A DNA stretch of 7,398 nt, from contig NZ_KL585446.1 of NCBI RefSeq assembly GCF_000721935.1, forward strand, positions 18,069 through 25,466, given 5' to 3'. Below, piece by piece: positions 5,611 to 7,398 of the stretch. Origin of the DNA: Streptomyces sp. NRRL WC-3549 (GTDB lineage: Bacteria > Actinomycetota > Actinomycetes > Streptomycetales > Streptomycetaceae). The position numbers and the translations under genes were made by a program. The first letter of the stretch is position 1. Each line of letters opens with the position of its first letter. The notes beneath the pieces were generated by a model. The model did no database searches. It saw only the letters and a list, made by a program, of their open reading frames with translations, and was not told the DNA's origin.

Positions 5611-6254
5611 TTCATCGGCATCAGCACGGTGTCGATGATGTAGACGGTCGCGTTGGCGGTCCGGACGTTGCCGCAGACCACCTTCGCCGAGTCGTTCACG
5701 GTGTACGTCGTGTCCGAACCCGACGTCGTGAGCTTCGTCTTCGCCAGGGTGTCGAAGGAGCCCTTCTCCAGCTGCTTCGGCGTCAGCTTCTGGCCCACCA
5801 CGTGCGAGGTGAGCACCTTGGTGAGCTGCTCCTTGTCGGCGAGCAGCTCGTCCAGGTCGGCCTTCGGGATCTTGGCGAAGGCGTCGTCGGTCGGGGCGAA
5901 CACGGTGATGTCCTGGGCGTTGTTCAGCGTGTCGACGAGGCCGGCCTGCTTGACGGCCGCGACCAGCGTGGACAGGGCCGGGTTGTGGGACGCCGCCGTC
6001 GCGACCGGGTCCTTCGCCATGCCGTCGAAGGAGCCCGCGCCGTCCTTCGGCACGGTCGAACACGCCGGACCGAACGGCTGGTCCATCGGCATGGTCTCCT
6101 CGGCCGGCGCACTGGAGGAACTGGCCTTCGCCGAGCCGGCGCCGGAGCCGGACGTGGAGGTGTCGCTGTCGCCGGAGCAGGCGGTGAGGGCCAGCGGGAG
6201 CACGGCGGTGGCGGACACGGCGAGGGCGATGCGACGGAAGTGGCGGGTGCTCAT
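5607..6254 (-). CDS. Fasciclin (FAS1) domain lipoprotein, MPT70/MPT83-like
   Basis: A 215-residue exported lipoprotein. Residues 1-25 form a signal peptide (RHFRR, then a hydrophobic core) ending in the lipobox LTAC, with C26 as the lipidated residue. A Ser/Gly/Ala-rich linker (27-50) follows, then one FAS1 domain (about 75-213) with TVFAPTDDAF (117-126) and the family's closing strand TVYIIDTVLMP (203-213). The segment CGNVRTANATVY and the end closely recall mycobacterial MPT83/MPT70. Cys65 and Cys194 bracket the domain and probably form the disulfide known for MPB70. Start ATG 6254 is chosen for the AGGAG 6 nt upstream; an in-frame ATG at 6287 lacks a ribosome site and would spoil the signal peptide. 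It follows the molybdopterin oxidoreductase gene by 85 nt, and both are expected to act outside the membrane. In mycobacteria homologues are controlled by SigK; no sigma factor gene is in this window. Confidence 0.93.
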   Translation of the reverse strand: MSTRHFRRIALAVSATAVLPLALTACSGDSDTSTSGSGAGSAKASSSSAPAEETMPMDQPFGPACSTVPKDGAGSFDGMAKDPVATAASHNPALSTLVAAVKQAGLVDTLNNAQDITVFAPTDDAFAKIPKADLDELLADKEQLTKVLTSHVVGQKLTPKQLEKGSFDTLAKTKLTTSGSDTTYTVNDSAKVVCGNVRTANATVYIIDTVLMPMN

Positions 6255-6260
6255 GGTGTT

Positions 6261-6265
6261 CTCCT
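6261..6265 (-). promoter_or_regulatory. Ribosome binding site of the fasciclin gene
   Basis: AGGAG on the minus strand lies 6 nt before ATG 6254. It selects this start over the in-frame ATG at 6287. Confidence 0.8.
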
Positions 6266-6293
6266 GAAGGGATGATTGGTCGGTCATGTGGTG

Positions 6294-6314
6294 CGGAAAG
6301 GACTTCGGAAAGGA
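6294..6314 (-). repeat. 9-bp direct repeat upstream of the fasciclin gene
   Basis: CGGAAAGGA (plus strand) occurs at 6294-6302 and again at 6306-6314, separated by CTT, giving a 12-bp period. It lies in the 85-nt gap between the oxidoreductase and fasciclin genes, about 40-60 nt before the fasciclin start. It could be a two-site operator or an activator site. I see no clear -10/-35 pair next to it. Confidence 0.6.
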
Positions 6315-6339
6315 ATGAGGAGGGCGGGGCGGGCCGGGG

Positions 6340-7398
6340 TCAGGTCACGTCGACCACCACCGAGTGCCATCCGGTCGCGCCGTCGGGGACGGTGCCGACC
6401 CGCTCGTCGGTCTGGGTGGCGCCGGTACGGTCCGTCGCGCGGACCTCCAAGGTGTGGTGGCCGCGGGTGGCGGGCCACTCCCACACCCACTGGCGCCAGG
6501 TGTCGTGCCCGGCCTCCGCCCCCAGGCGCGCGGTGTGCCAGGGGCCGCCGTCCACCCGGACCTCGACCCGGGCGATCCCCCGGTGCTGGGCCCAGGCGAC
6601 CCCGGCGACGGGGACGGTGCCCGCGCCCGGTGAGGCGAAGGGGCGGGGGGTGTCGATGCGCGACTCGGTCTTGATCGGAGCCTCGCGGGCCCAGGTGCGC
6701 TTCACCCAGTACGCGTCGTAGGCGTCGAACGTCGTGAGCTCGATGTCCTGGATCCACTTGCAGGCCGAGACGTAGCCGTAGAGCCCCGGGACGACCATCC
6801 GGACGGGGAAGCCGTGGTCGAACGGCAGGGGTTCGCCGTTCATCCCGACCGCGAGCAGGGCGTCGCGGCCGTCCATGACCGCCTCGACCGGGGTGCCGAT
6901 CGTCATCCCGTCGACCGAGCGCGCCACGAGCTGGTCGGCGGGCCCGCCCCGCGACGGGGGCTCCACCCCCGCCTCGCGCAGCAGTTCGGCCAGGCGTACG
7001 CCGATCCAGCGGGCGTTGCCGACGTACGGGCCGCCCACCTCGTTGGAGACGCAGGTGAGGGTGATGTCGCGTTCGACGAGCTCCCGGTCCAGCAGGTCCT
7101 GGAAGCCGAGGGTGACGGGTCGCGCCACCCCCTTTCCGTGGATCCGCAGCCGCCACGCGCCCGCGTCGACCCGGGGGACGACCAGGGCGGTGTCCACCCG
7201 GTAGAACTCCTTGTTCGGAGTGGTGAAGGGACCGACGCCCCGGATCCCGAGATCGGCGCCCCGGGGGAGCGGGGGAGCGGGCGAGGACGGCACCGGCAGC
7301 GTGACCGCGCCGCGTGAGGCCGAGGCCCCGGACAGCTGGGACGCCTGGAGCCGACGGCCCAGGGTCCCGGCACCGGCCGAGGCCGCCGCCGCGGCGGG
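6340..7398 (-). CDS. Molybdopterin-dependent oxidoreductase, sulfite oxidase fold (5' truncated)
   Basis: The visible 352 C-terminal residues run open to the window edge, so the start lies outside. The frame has a GTG at 7293, but the open, plausible sequence upstream of it (Ala-rich, then GTLGRRL) indicates a longer protein, probably with an N-terminal membrane region as in many actinobacterial relatives. The molybdopterin domain (about 80-230 of the fragment) has LTCVSNEVGG, where Cys116 is the expected molybdenum ligand, then VPGLYGYVSACKWIQDIEL (Lys214 in the KW element). From about 247 (RIDTPRPF) to the end is an immunoglobulin-like Mo-cofactor dimerisation domain, with VRVDGGPWHTARL and WVWEWPATRGHHTLEVRATD. 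No heme motif is visible. The substrate is unknown: sulfite, or methionine sulfoxide as for MsrP, are possibilities only. It is probably cotranscribed with the downstream fasciclin gene. Confidence 0.92.
   Translation of the reverse strand, partial: PAAAAASAGAGTLGRRLQASQLSGASASRGAVTLPVPSSPAPPLPRGADLGIRGVGPFTTPNKEFYRVDTALVVPRVDAGAWRLRIHGKGVARPVTLGFQDLLDRELVERDITLTCVSNEVGGPYVGNARWIGVRLAELLREAGVEPPSRGGPADQLVARSVDGMTIGTPVEAVMDGRDALLAVGMNGEPLPFDHGFPVRMVVPGLYGYVSACKWIQDIELTTFDAYDAYWVKRTWAREAPIKTESRIDTPRPFASPGAGTVPVAGVAWAQHRGIARVEVRVDGGPWHTARLGAEAGHDTWRQWVWEWPATRGHHTLEVRATDRTGATQTDERVGTVPDGATGWHSVVVDVT

Noticed and set aside
4474..5643. 389-residue plus-strand open frame across the glycohydrolase gene
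   Set aside because: It is antisense to a gene with a full set of family motifs, and its low-complexity product resembles nothing known. Its ATG merely overlaps the SPW start through the CATG palindrome.
6255..6287. Upstream ATG (6287) for the fasciclin lipoprotein
   Set aside because: No ribosome site precedes it, and the signal peptide begins properly at ATG 6254, which has AGGAG at 6 nt.
7291..7293. GTG at 7293 as the start of the molybdopterin oxidoreductase
   Set aside because: The frame continues open to the window edge with plausible protein sequence, and relatives are longer with N-terminal membrane segments. The gene is more likely truncated by the window.

Overview
The window is high-GC actinobacterial DNA, most likely from Streptomyces or a close relative. 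The evidence is strong third-position G/C bias, long antisense shadow ORFs, GTG starts, TAGGCT-type -10 elements, very few AT-rich codons, and a tatC / lipid kinase / HelY-type helicase order that is familiar from actinobacteria. It is chromosomal and mostly housekeeping in character. I see no rRNA, tRNA, CRISPR array, transposase or phage gene.

Left half, plus strand (1-3914): the tail of a gene that is probably tatC, then a YegS/DgkB-family diacylglycerol (lipid) kinase 18 nt downstream, then a 943-residue DEVH-box Ski2-like helicase of the HelY type. The lipid kinase initiation region is packed with two back-to-back palindromes. The helicase start has no Shine-Dalgarno sequence and lies just downstream of a TAGGCT element, which suggests a private promoter giving a leaderless or nearly leaderless mRNA. 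Two strong GC hairpins fill the 117-bp convergent gap (3915-4031) and probably terminate transcription from both sides.

Right half, minus strand (read from 7398 down to 4032): a 5'-truncated sulfite-oxidase-fold molybdopterin oxidoreductase, an MPT70/MPT83-like fasciclin (FAS1) lipoprotein, an ADP-ribosylglycohydrolase with its own apparent leaderless promoter and a perfect 12-bp hairpin near its start, and a four-helix SPW-repeat membrane protein. The oxidoreductase and the lipoprotein plausibly form one extracytoplasmic redox unit. The glycohydrolase and the SPW protein appear to be separately controlled neighbours.

I found no wholly new multi-gene system. The most interesting signals concern gene expression: RNA structures around the lipid kinase start, two TAGGCT promoters of the same layout placed immediately before start codons, a hairpin at the head of the glycohydrolase gene, and short direct repeats between the minus-strand genes. 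The Mo-enzyme/FAS1 lipoprotein pair is the best candidate for a functional unit whose chemistry is not established.
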